From positions 51,480,298 to 51,544,297 of the forward strand of contig JALMGJ010000004.1 of assembly GCA_023362775.1 (NCBI GenBank): a stretch of DNA of 64,000 bases. The letters run 5' to 3'. The notes beneath the pieces were generated by a model, which ran no database searches, had not been told where the DNA came from, and saw nothing but the letters and a program-made list of their open reading frames with translations. The position numbers were made by a program, and so were the translations under genes. How positions within the stretch are numbered: position 1 is the stretch's first letter; each line of letters starts with the position of its first letter. Below are positions 34,442 to 45,402 of the stretch, piece after piece. Source of the DNA: Charina bottae. Lineage: Eukaryota > Chordata > Lepidosauria > Squamata > Charinaidae.

Positions 34442-34560
34442 AGTTTAATCAACTTATATTCCATGTTCCCACTGTACTTCTGGAATAACCTGGGATTAGT
34501 GGCTTTCCTTAAAACTAACAAGATTAGTGCCAGTGGCATGTTATGCCTGCATGGGGCCTT

Positions 34561-35938
34561 TGTTGTTGTTTATTCGTTCAGTCGCTTCCGACTCTTCGTG
34601 ACTTCATGGACCAGCCCACGCCAGAGCTTCCTGTCGGCCGTCACCATCCCCAGCTCCCCCATGGTTAAGCCTGTCACCTCCAGAATATCATCCATCCATC
34701 TTGCCCTTGGTCGGCCCCTCTTCCTTTTGCCTTCCACTTTCCCTAGCATCAGCTTCTTCTCCAGGGTATCCTGTCTTCTCATTATGTGGCCAAAGTACTT
34801 CAGTTTTGCCTTTAATATCATTCCCTCAAGTGAGCAGTCTGGCTTGATTTCCTGGAGTATGGACTGGTTTGATCTTCTTGCAGTCCAAGGCACTCTCAGA
34901 ATTTTCCTCCAACACCACAGTTCAAAAGCATCTATCTTCCTTCGCTCAGCCTTCCTTATGGTCCAGCTCTCACAGCCATAGGTTTCTACAGGGAATACCA
35001 TTGCTTTAACTATGCGGACCTTTGTTGTCAGTGTGATGTCTCTGCTCTTAGCTATTTTATCAAGATTTGCCATTGCTCTCCTCCCAAGAAGTAGACGTCT
35101 TCTGATTTCCTGGCTGCAGTCAGCATCTGCAGTAATCTTTGTGCCTAGAAATACAAAGTCTGTCACTGCCTCCACTTTTTCTCCCTCTATTTGCCAGTTA
35201 TCAATCAAGCTGGTTGCCATAATCTTGGTTTTTTTGAGGTTTAACTGCAACCCAGCTTTTGCACTTTCTTCTTTCACCTTCGTCATAAGGCTCCTCAACT
35301 CCTCCTCGCTTTCAGCCATCAAAGTGGTATCATCTGCATATCTAAGATTGTTAATGTTTCTTCCAGCGATTTTAACTCCAGCCTTGGATTCCTCAAGCCC
35401 AGCACGCCGCATGATGTGTTCTGCGTACAGGTTGAATAGGTAGGGTGAGAGTATACAGCCCTGCCGTACTCCTTTCCCAATCTTAAACCAGTCCGTTGTT
35501 CCGTGCTCTGTTCTTACCGTTGCTACTTGGTCGTTATACAGATTCCTGAGGAGGCAGACAAGATGACTTGGTATCCCCATACCACCAAGAACTTGCCACA
35601 ATTTGTTATGATCCACACAGTCAAAGGCTTTAGAATAGTCAATAAAACAAAAATAGATGTTTTTCTGAAACTCCCTGGTTTTCTCCATTATCCAGCGGAT
35701 ATTGGCAATTTGGTCTCTAGTTCCTCTGCTTTTTCTAAATCCAGCTTGTACATCTGGCAATTCTCGCTCCATGAATTGCTGGAGTCTGCCTTGCAAGATC
35801 TTGAGCATTACCTTGCTGGCATGTGAAATAAGTGCCACTGTTCGATAGTTTGAACATTCTTTAGTGCTTTCCTTTTTTGGTATGGGGATATAAGTTGATT
35901 TTTTCCAATCTGATGTCCATTCTTGTGTTTTCCAAATT
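34561..35938 (-). mobile_element. Young 5'-truncated BovB LINE
   Basis: The insertion is bounded by a perfect 13-bp duplication TGCATGGGGCCTT (34548-34560 and 35939-35951) and ends at the BovB 3' terminus, with a short TTGTTGTTG-type tail on the + strand. Only the RT-to-C-terminus part is present; the endonuclease and 5' region were lost at insertion. The lack of coding damage and the intact duplication mark it as recent relative to every other LINE here. Confidence 0.95.
34570..35938 (-). pseudogene. BovB reverse transcriptase, N-terminally truncated, frame open
   Basis: The open frame spans the element without a stop. Visible RT blocks are IPKKESTKECSNYRTVALIS, FCFIDYSKAFDCVDH (first catalytic Asp), GVRQGCILSPYLFNLYAEHI, and LRYADDTTLMAESEEEL (YADD catalytic pair). 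The C-terminal region has FELWCWRKILRVPWTARRSN and RKRGRPRARWMDDILE. The RT would copy BovB RNA at a nicked target, but the endonuclease domain is absent and the nearest Met lies in flanking host DNA at 35943. I therefore call it a truncated copy rather than a functional gene. Confidence 0.93.
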
Positions 35939-35951
35939 TGCATGGGGCCTT

Positions 35952-36479
35952 AGGCAACATAAAATTTAGGGTCCCCCAAAGTTCATTAATTTCCACTAAT
36001 AATGTATCACAAATAATACTTAAACAATTTACCGCAAATGATTGTCTACCTGTTAATTGCACATCTTGTTGTTAATAATAAATTGTTAATAACTTTACAA
36101 ACAGTACCATATATATTTTAAAAAACTGTGTACTTACATGATTAAAGAAGGCACGATTAAATCATGGAGAAATATAATTCTATCACTTTACATTCATAGA
36201 TATTTAATATTTCGTATGCACGTACATACACCAGTATGGTTTTGCGTTTAGACTCCCTTTTTATATGCACAAAATGGTACGGTCTGATCATGTGTGCAGG
36301 TAAATCTTCTGTTGGTCAATGTTCTTTCAAAGAAGGAGAATGCTGTTTCAGAGAATGGGGCAGGGACAGAAAAGTCCCAATGCCATGGCCCCTGGTGGCA
36401 ACACTCTCTCAGACTAGTGAGCCTTCCCTTTCACAAATTATTGGATAAGCAAATACAGTTCAAAATATACCTCTTTAGC
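35952..36479. other. Presumed intron, nothing recognised
   Basis: AT-rich sequence directly after the BovB target duplication. Confidence 0.4.
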
Positions 36480-36772
36480 TATTTAAGCTTTAAAGGTCAT
36501 AGACAACACCTTGAATTGCACCCAAAAGCCAACCGTGAGCCACGGCAGCTCTCACAGTAGTGGTGTGATATGGGTGAACAAGAAGCACTCCTACCTACTC
36601 AAGCTGCTGCATTCTGGACCAGCTATAGCTTCCAGGTGGTCTTCAAGAGCTGTACAATGTAGAGAGCACATTGCTGTAATCCAACCAAGAGGTGATAAAG
36701 GCATGAGTGACTATGAGAAGGGCATGCTGATCCATGAATGGTTGTGACTAATGAACAAGATGGAATTTTGCA
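36480..36772 (-). pseudogene. CR1/L2-type LINE fragment
   Basis: The + strand text 'tttaaaggtcatagacaaca', then 'ttgaattgcacccaaaagcc' and 'gcattctggaccagctatag', is a diverged copy of 8500-8650 in the CR1 at 8083-9018, in the same minus orientation. No open frame is left. Confidence 0.8.
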
Positions 36773-36835
36773 AACATACATACATACATACATACACACA
36801 CACACACTGTGTGTGTGTGTGTATGTATGCATGTA

Positions 36836-36900
<65 letters not shown>
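36773..36900. repeat. Inverted-symmetry microsatellite
   Basis: The order is (CATA)n, (CA)n, (TG)n, (TATG)n, (TG)n, (TA)n. The first half is the reverse complement of the next, so the array can fold on itself. Confidence 0.95.
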
Positions 36901-37260
36901 GAATGAAAGCTTTTACAAAATTAAAAGATAAACAAGAACAAATGTATAAAAGAAAAAAGTGCTAGAAACAAAGAGAGAAAGAAGAAAAAGAAAAATTAAA
37001 GAAGCAGGTTCCGATCTTCTTTACAGCAGTTACAAACAAACTTTTATCATTTCTCCCCTTTTAGAACTACATTATATAGTCCCCTTCTTCCCATATTCCA
37101 CCCCTTTTAATCAGCAAACCCAGAAATCACCAGTTCATTTTTATCCATTTTCAGCAAATAGTCCATAAAAGGTTTCCAGTCTTTTATAAAAGTACTTATT
37201 GTTTTGTCCCTAATCAAACAGGTCAGCTTTGCCATTTTTTTCTTTTTTCAGTTGTTCTTG
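36901..37260 (-). repeat. Probable L1 3'UTR fragment
   Basis: An A-rich + strand start is followed by 'ttccagtcttttataaaagt' and 'aaacaggtcagctttgccat', a pattern of squamate L1 3' ends in reverse. There is no coding part. The call is based on recalled family character, not a motif that can be proven here. Confidence 0.45.
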
Positions 37261-38212
37261 CACACATCTATATTATATTACCAGTGAAGTTTAGATTTTC
37301 TTAAATATATTTTAGGAGCTTATATTAGTGACACCTTTATTTAAAAGGAAATAGGTACATGATGACTTTACCCAAATTTTTATTATTCATGTAATGGTAG
37401 AAATGACTAATATTTAGAAAGCTTAAAAACACTGAATAAGACACTGAGAAAGTATCTTATTAAGTGGAAAGATACTAGGAAAGAAACTTTACAAGTTTTC
37501 ATTATGTATCTCTTCAAATTGAATTTAGGGATATTTTTCAAAATATGGCAACACCGTAGTAATGCTTCACAGGTTCCTCTGTGTTGTTGCAAGGACATAA
37601 GGATTTATATACTTCCCTTTCTTCCTATAATAATGAATGCAGTTATTATGTATTGTGAAGAAATTCACTATGTGCCACAACCCATCAGGATTCCTCCTGG
37701 ACCTTTCACACAGTTGTCGACACCATTCAAAGTATGGTGGGAGTGATGTGGATCTCCCTACAGAGTTTTCTTGAAGTAGCCTTTCTTAAGGACATAGGGA
37801 AGAAGCTGGTTGGAAAATTGAATTTAATTTTTAAACAGTAAGGGTGCTTCCTTGATAATTGCTTTACCTCATTCTCAGAATGTGATGAGAGCTCCAGAAA
37901 TCATCATATCTGATTTGTAATCAATCTGCTGTTTTCTATCACCTATTTGTTCTAGAAAATATATGTTGAAGAAGGAAAAAATAGCTGCGCTATACCTTTG
38001 GGTTACTAATGGTAAAACTCCTCTGTCTGGAAGCATCGTAAATCGGAAATTTAAAATCAAAGGATCTGATGGAGTGGGTTAGATACATTTATAGCTTAAC
38101 ATATTGTAGTATGTTAAGTTTAATTTGTGAGCCAAGGCTGGATTGCTACACAAAGCCTAATACTGGATTAAATGGTTGATATTACATTCTAATCATGAAT
38201 TTCCTTTTTTAG
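37261..38212 (+). other. Presumed end of the upstream FRMPD4 intron
   Basis: AT-rich intron sequence leads into a branch-point-like TTCTAAT (about 38188) and the acceptor TTCCTTTTTTAG ending at 38212. No other element was recognised. Confidence 0.6.
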
Positions 38213-38329
38213 CCACAGGACCAAGTCTTCAGGCTGGCCTCCTCCTTCAGGAACCTGGACCTTGAACCAGGGAACTTCCTATGGATGGGAAATGATGGCA
38301 AACAGGGATGGGAGAGACTACTACATCAA
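38213..38329 (+). CDS. FRMPD4: FRMPD4 exon: N-terminal linker and first part of the WW domain
   Basis: A 117-bp exon lies between an acceptor (TTCCTTTTTTAG) and a donor (GTAAGG at 38330). It begins with the last base of a split codon, has 38 full codons, and ends with two bases (AA) of an Asn codon completed at 61233. The peptide starts [15 protein letters not shown] and includes [16 protein letters not shown], the first WW-domain Trp and the GRDYYI strand. It closely matches the N-terminus of vertebrate FRMPD4 (Preso), a WW-PDZ-FERM scaffold of excitatory synapses that binds PSD-95 and group I mGluR partners. Length and both phases fit the next exon. The paralogue FRMPD3 is less likely. No Met precedes it in the exon, so the start codon lies in an upstream exon. 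Confidence 0.94.
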
Positions 38330-38590
38330 GTAAGGTTGCCCACCGATTTGATGAATTTTGTGCAGAAACTGCTGTGGAGAGCCCAAAGCCCAGCATGAAT
38401 ATGTGCAAGTCTTCCATTTGCTCCCCATTCAGGTTATTCCACTGGGCCAAAGGTAGTATGTGCATTTCTCTGATATTCAGAGTGGGAAGGATGTACATTT
38501 AATAATAAAGAAACACCAAACGTGTATCAAAGTAACACTAATATCAAACATATATTTTTTTAACTTTTTACTCATGTCTATAACATAGCA

Positions 38591-38824
38591 GAGAGCTAGT
38601 TTGATGTAGTGGTTAAAGGCACCGGGCTAGAAACTGGGAGACCGTGAGTTCTAGTCCCGCCTTAGGCACAAAGCCAGCTGGGTGACCTTGGGCCAGTCAC
38701 TTTCTCTCAGCCCTAGGAAGAAGGTAATGGCAAACCAATTCCAAAAAAACTTGCCAAGAAAACTGCAGGGACATGTCCAGGCAGTCTCTGAAAACTGGAC
38801 ACGATTGAATGGATAAAAAATAAA
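38591..38824 (+). mobile_element. Complete Sauria SINE
   Basis: The tRNA-like head 'gagctagtttgatgtagtgg' includes the A box, and 'gtgagttctagtcccg' spans the B box. The Sauria body follows ('gccagctgggtgaccttggg', 'ttgccaagaaaactgcaggg'), ending in 'gacacgattgaatgg' and an A-rich tail that mimics the BovB 3' end. The 11-bp direct repeats ATAACATAGCA are at 38580-38590 and 38825-38835. It lies 261 bp downstream of the WW exon, in the sense orientation. Confidence 0.95.
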
Positions 38825-38835
38825 ATAACATAGCA

Positions 38836-40573
38836 AATTCAATTTGCATGCCATGGTTATTCTTTCATTTGCCATAATAAAAAAAGGATTGTTTTTTATT
38901 TGCAGATTATTTCTCCCCTAAGGCTACCCCTTTTAAAAAAGAATTAGCAAAGTTTTTCTGGCATATTCTTCTCAATATTCAGGAATGGCTTCAAACAAGA
39001 TGGTGGAGACCTTGTTGCATTCAAATACGTATAAAGTAATAGGTTAAATTTTAGGGGGGTGGTTGCTACTTATTTCCAAATAAATGTCTCTGATTTGAAG
39101 AACTAGGGTTTTAGAGTTAATGTCTGAAAAACAGTGAACTGCCAAGGCTCTTTCATTCAGCACTTTAATATAAAACAAATCTCTACTACAGCACAAAGAT
39201 AAAAGCAGCAAAGAAAATGAGTGAGGTGATGGCCAGGATGGAATAAAATGGAAAATACGTGTTACATCATCTGTTTTTCAAGACTTCTGTTGTAGAAGGC
39301 TGCCTGAGTGATAGGTGTTCTTTTGTTCTTTTGTCCTCTTAGGATTATCAAAAACCAAATGATTCAAGTAGATAATCTCAAATGTGAAACTCTTTTTTTC
39401 ATAGCACTCATGTTCCTGTTCTACAAGAGCAAGTTCTTAGTTCTGGGACAAAATGAGATGTAACTAGAAAGATCCGAGTATCTAAACACAGAACAATAAG
39501 AGCATTCCAAGATGTAGGCATCATTCCCACTTTCCCCCCCTAAACGATCATTAATATTTTTGTAACAGTATGTGACCCATGTAATCTGAACGTGGAATGT
39601 GCTTTCAGTCTAAAGCATTCAGTTCATTATCATAACGTCTGCAAGAAAAAAAGGCTTAGAGAGCACCAAGGACTCCACAGTTCAACCCTGAGCTACAAAT
39701 ATTCTCTTTGATTGATATTAGAAATGTTTTCCATACTATTACTTACTGTCTGTACAAATCAACCTTAACCTGAATGGCTGGTTTGAGATTTGATTTGAGC
39801 CAGTTCATGATTAATTTTTTTTGAAAAGAGGTAGAGGTTATAATGGAGGAGTATCAAAACCCCTGCAGTTGCTTTTTTTTCTTTTGAGAATATGCTGAAA
39901 ATAGCAGGAATAGTGCTTCTTTTAAAGAACATGAATCCTACAGTACAGTGGGGTATTTATTAGGGTTTCACTATGATAGTTTTTTTAGTATATTCACATA
40001 GACCCTTTTAAAAGATAACGATCAGGAACAAGAAAATAGTGACAGATCAATTTCAGATTGTCCAACAAACAGTTGTATATTGTAGTGAACCAATATAAAA
40101 AATATATTCTTTCAACTGAATAGTAACATTTCTCAAAAATTAAGAGGAAAAGGAAACTCTTCCTCTTCTGGGGTTCCAGACTTGTCATGACAGGGAAGAA
40201 TGACTATTGCTTTGCTGCCTCTGATTATTGATTTTGTGGAATACCATGAAGATTGGCATCGCTGGTTGAGAAGTTTGGCATTTCCTAGCAAGGACCTGCT
40301 CATCACTGGCTTTGGTGGGATGTCTGGTTAGCAGGGTACCTTGGCAAACGTTGACTCAGAAGAAAAACCATTGGCTTGTCCTTGTGGGGTGGTGTAGCTT
40401 TGTTGCAGTTGATCACTGGATTTTGTGGGGAGCCTTAATCTCCTCATCATTGGCAGAGCTTGGTTGTTCAGTGTTGAATTTGCCAGGAATATAAACCTGC
40501 CTAATGCAGAATTTGAAAATAATATTTGACCCATCACCACTATAAAACTAGTCTCATTGAATCCATATTCAGA
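38836..40573. other. Intron, nothing recognised
   Basis: AT-rich DNA of 1.7 kb without an identifiable element. Confidence 0.4.
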
Positions 40574-40581
40574 GTACTGAG

Positions 40582-40852
40582 CAGGGCTTTCCAAAGTTTT
40601 CCCGCGGCGACATACCGACCGCCGTTGGTGTGTCACCGCAGGAAAACCCGGAAGCGCCGCCATTGCGGCAGCACGCAAAAACCCGGAAGCGCTGCTGCCA
40701 CTTTTGGGTTTTTGTGCGCCGCCGTTGGTGTGTCACCGCGGGAAAACCCAGAAGCACTGATGATGATCAGCGCTTCCGGGTTGTGTGGCGACACACCAGA
40801 CTGTGTGTGGCGACACACTTTTGTGTCATGACACACAGTTTGGAAAGCTCTG
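40582..40852. mobile_element. Complete hAT MITE, subfamily A
   Basis: The termini are CAGGGCTTTCCAAAGT and ACAGTTTGGAAAGCTCTG, with a perfect 8-bp duplication GTACTGAG (40574-40581 and 40853-40860). The interior is the subfamily A sequence in the opposite orientation to 13679-13940. There is no transposase. Confidence 0.95.
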
Positions 40853-40860
40853 GTACTGAG

Positions 40861-41171
40861 AGTTGATCCCACTTGTGCTGGCAGGACCAGCATGGATGTA
40901 ACATTTCAGTAGGATGAGAGAGAGAAAAGGCTGTGGCTGACTACATTAAAACATGTGAGAATTAAGGAAGTGAATGAAACCAAAAGCAGTGTTAGCCTTG
41001 CCACCCCAAAAGAGCACTGTTAGGTTGTGAAAGGTAGAGAGCCTAGCAAGGTCAGAACATTTTGACTTCTCAATATTTTCCATGTATGGACATGAAATTA
41101 CAGCATTGTATTTTGTCTGTAAAAACCCCCATTGCAGCCAAAAATAAGTGAATCTGTAAAGAAGTGCTTCA
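40861..41171. other. Intron, nothing recognised
   Basis: Unassigned intron sequence. Confidence 0.4.
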
Positions 41172-41320
41172 AAAGGCTATGAAGCACTTCAAAGCCACCT
41201 CATTCAATTTGTTGCTTTAAAGAGGTCCTTGCTTTGATTCGCAAATCTGCTTTGATGGGGTGATTCAATCAAACTTTTGTCAAATTGAAGCACCTCTTAA
41301 AAGCTTTGCATAGCCTTCTG
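41172..41320. repeat. Imperfect foldback repeat, family unknown
   Basis: Arms 41172-41211 and 41281-41320 are inverted with several indels: 'aaaggctatg' with 'catagcctt', and 'ttcaatttg' with 'caaattgaa'. A small GAAGTGCTTC/GAAGCACTTC pair lies at the left end. It could be an old MITE. Confidence 0.5.
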
Positions 41321-42147
41321 TTCCATTACAGGGTATTTCTGCTAGATCAAGGTCCTCATATTCATAGAAGCCCACTTGAAAGAAATCATTGGGTCCAAAA
41401 ACCAGTATATACAATGGCTTGTGATCAATATCTCTATATTTCATATGAATCTGAATGTTGGATTAATGTTCTAGTGTTGCATGAAGAACTGCACAAAAGA
41501 AGCATTCTATATAATGCTTCTTCTGTTCACTGCACTGAGATCCCCTTTGAAGGAGTACAGGTACACTGTACAGTAGATTTGCAGTATTTCCCAGTGACTG
41601 ATTTATAATAAAGTAATCCAATTGTTTGGCTGCTTTTGTGTTTCTGTATTTTGAGGAAACCATGCAACTACCCAAGTCTCATCTCAATGAATTTTGTTCT
41701 TGCTTTAGTTTCTTGCAAATGCAGCTCTCATAGTTCTGACAGCAAGCATATCATTTATATTATTAATGACATGTCACAAGTAGGCGCTGTTCCCTAACAG
41801 CTAATAATACCAACAGTATTCGACACTGAAGCTCAGAAACATACTCATCAGTTTTTGTTTCAAATCAATAATGAACAAATCAGAAGGCCAAGATGTTTGA
41901 CTCCCATCTATTTAGTTTCCATCATTCTATCTGTTCCGTTTCATATTTTCTGTAGGTTTCTTCCTAGTGTTCCAAATTTATATATTAACCTAATATTTTA
42001 AAGAGTTTTTGCTGCCCTTGACTATTTTTGGGTTTGTTTAGATAATCAGATATTTGTTCACACTAATTAAGAATTGTGCTCCCAAATTGATAGTTTTCTA
42101 TGAGCATTGTTTACATAGGCAGGGAACATGAGCTTTTTGGAAGAATA
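41321..42147. other. Intron, nothing recognised
   Basis: An open frame of about 107 codons (41285-41608) is present but resembles no protein and has no splice context. Confidence 0.35.
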
Positions 42148-42535
42148 TAGGTAGTCCTCACTTAACTATGGTAATTGGGACTCCATTGCTAAGTGACGCA
42201 GTCATAAAGTGTGACATTGCGTGACCACAGTGACTTATGACGGCAGCTGCACTGGTTCCAGTTGCAGTCATTAGGCGAATCCTGTATGGTCGCAACATCC
42301 CACAGTCACGTGACTGTGACTTCCTGCCAGCTTCCCCATTGGCTTTGCTTGTCGGAATCTGGCAGTGAAGGTTGCAAATGGTGAATACGTGACCGTGGGA
42401 CGCTGCGGCCATCATAATTGCCAAGTGCCCAAATTGCGATCACATGACCACAGGAACACTGCAACAGCTGCAACTATGAGAAACAGTCATAAGTCCCCTC
42501 ATTCAGCCCTGTTGTAACTTGGAAAATACTTGGTA
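42148..42535. mobile_element. Squamate interspersed repeat, DNA-transposon type, degenerate
   Basis: It begins 'taggtagtcctcacttaact' and holds many 'gtgactTatgac' and 'cacgtgac' variants, ending near 'cctgttgtaacttgg'. This is the character of a common squamate repeat with 'AGGTAGTCCTC' termini. The superfamily is uncertain. An 88-codon minus-strand frame across it is incidental. Confidence 0.55.
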
Positions 42536-45402
42536 GGATCAAAGGAAGATCCCTTTTTAAAAAAATAGCTGGGAGCTGTCCATGACAAGTCATTATGTTA
42601 TGAGAGATTCCTCATACCACCTTGTAATATTTTTTCAGTAGAGCCAATTAATGCATAAGCTATGAATTGTTGAATGGTATAGATATGTAATGCAAGGAAT
42701 ATTTCTTGAAGAATAAATATACATCCCTTTCAGATCTTCTAGACATTCGGTCTTGTAAAGAAAAGTGGATGTGAGTGATTATAACCCTTAACTGAAATTA
42801 AAGAATAAGCCCATAACATGCAAAACATGAGCATGCAAATTTCTATTAAAGAGAGATGCCAACTGAAGTTGCAGATGTAATCATCCTACTATTTCATTGC
42901 TTATGGATTCTTCTTCCTTGAATAGCTTAAATGGACAAGGGGGCATTTGTGTTCTGAAATCACTGTAGGCAACTATGGCATCTGCTGAACAAATGTGGTG
43001 TTGCCTCTGCTAGAGACACCATAGGCCAGCATTGTAGTTGTTCATCAGGTTTGGATTGATTTGCTTGCAGAGTCAAAGCAAAAGCAGTTTCCTCTCAGAC
43101 TGCATTGTGAGAAGTTACACTGAATCACTTGAACATCTGAGTGTGCTTTTCAAAAAGCTAGGATTATGCTTGTGAAATCATTCTTTATCTGGAGGTTTAG
43201 GGAGAAAGGTATAATTCTAGGAAGTTGAATTTAAAAAATGAATTATATGTAGAACCTCCCAGTAGAGGAAAAAGCTATCAATCTGCCACTGATATTTTTT
43301 ATCATCTTGGTAGCCATCACAATTCATTATTCATCATGGGTTGAAGACCTAAAAACTAGGAAGTGGATTCTGTGCACTTGTAAAAACAGAGAAGAAGATG
43401 ATCCCTCTATTCTAATGGCATTTATGCAAACAACAATAATAATAATTGGAAAGAAGATATGGCATTACTGCATTAAATAAATGACTCCAGAGTCTGTGTA
43501 GTGAGTTAAAAAACTGAGAAGGGTGAAATGGTCACTCAAATGATTTTGAGGTAGATGGGTACCAGGAAGAAACTCAATACCTTTGAGAAGTAGCCTATCA
43601 TAACTGAAAGAGCAATAGCCCTTGTGGAAGCTCCAGTACAAGGGCTACAACACACTAAACTTCTCATTTCTCCTTGGACAGATGGATTTAATGACAATTC
43701 TAATCAGTACAGTAGGTGTGATATTTAGATAAAATAGTATTACTTTTTTCCTCATGTTGTTTTTGGTTTTTAATAGTTGTTTTGTAGGACCTTTCATTTT
43801 TTTTAAATAAAAAATGTGTTTGGTAGACATTTTGCACAAACCTGTATTATTAGTGAAAAAAATTGTGTGCATACTTGATGACTGTATGTTTGTAGCTCTA
43901 TGTATATACACAATAAAAACTAGGGCACATTCATTCACGCAGAATAAAGCTTCCACATTGCATTTTCAATACTTTATGTACATATGACTATGTCTGTATA
44001 TAATGTTTTGAAAAAGATGCACAGTGCAAATATCATTCACTCAAGTAATAGGTCTGACATAAAAATGACGTATTCATTTATTTTAAGACCTGTTTGAAAT
44101 ATATTGAGAGAAATATGAAGCTAATCCTTTTATTTTTATCTTTTTTATCATAGCAAGAGAAAATTAGCATGGAAGATGAGAAATGAGCAGGTTGTGAAAA
44201 GAGAAATTTCATGTACTTTTAGCAGCAACTTAAAATGTATAGTTTTAAAGAAAAAGATACTGCCTTTCCCCACATGGCAATTTGCAGAGGTTGTAAGATA
44301 GAAAATCGAAGAATTCCTGACAAGTATGGCCACGTATTAATATTATCCCGGAATTCTGGGAGATCCACTTCTTCTACGTAGGGAGGCACCAGACGGGGAA
44401 AGCTGCATTGATGTGCTTCTCTGAGATCTGTGGGAGACAGGGTGAGGGAAAATGTAGGTATGTCATAATCTTGAACTGTGGATACTACTAGTCTGGAGGA
44501 AGAACATCCTGTTGGACGTTATCCTTTGGTGGGTGGATCTCTATGTATGCATTTAAATGTGCTCGTGCCGTCATGGCCAGGGGTGAGGTGCATTGAAACT
44601 GTCTTTAGTAACATCTGAATGGCCGTAGGCTGACCACCTGGAATGAAATTGGTCAGCAATTTAGAGCTGAAGATACTTTTTCATTTTAGAGTAACTAAAG
44701 TTCCTATTTATCACAGAAGGCCTTCATTGTATAAAAAGCAATTAGAATTTAAACTCTGGCAGAGTCAGCTCTACAATAGAGTTTTGCATGGTTCTGTTTC
44801 GCTATCCTAGAATCTTAAATGAATAATATTTTGTTTCTCAGAAAATGTAACTCTATGAACATTCCTTTGCAAGGGCCTGATTATTTGAATATAGGATAAT
44901 TACATACTTACACTTGAAGCAATGGATTTGTGCAGTATGATGCGCATGATGGTACAAGCTTTGAAAAATTGCTTTGGCATCAGACACACTATAAATAGGA
45001 GTTGCTAAATGCATAGTGTTATACTATGATGGATGACTGCTCTGCCAAGAAACCATTTTACCACCATTGGAAGGCAGTTGCAGAAATGCCATTTCTCATT
45101 TATTTATGGGAAGAAATTGTCAAGTAAAAACTCCTAACAATTCTCTTTTGTAAAAAAAAAATGTGCACACACCTGCAATCTTATTAAACTAAAAGCAGCA
45201 AGGAGCTATAAATGTATGGGCAAGAAGTTCCATGTATCAGCAATATTTTACTGGCATTTGGGAAATTTACACAATTACCGAAATAACAGATTAGTTAGCT
45301 TACCCATCCTTGCACATTGGCCTCTTCAGCCTGTATCCAGATAAAATAAATGCTGACATATGAATTCTGGCCAACATTTTAACTATAGTGAATATGTTTT
45401 AA
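42536..45402. other. Long intron stretch, nothing recognised
   Basis: 2.9 kb, AT-rich, without clear elements. It is one of two long repeat-poor stretches in the window and is a reasonable place to look for conserved noncoding elements. Confidence 0.4.

Noticed and set aside
34463..35443. Plus-strand frames of 107-172 codons opposite BovB
   Set aside because: They are antisense shadows of the BovB reverse-transcriptase frame, which has clear motifs on the minus strand.
1..38212. First coding exon of FRMPD4 (short Met-containing exon)
   Set aside because: I looked for a segment encoding a short FRMPD4-like N-terminus before a suitable donor and found none I could defend. The exon is probably upstream of the window.
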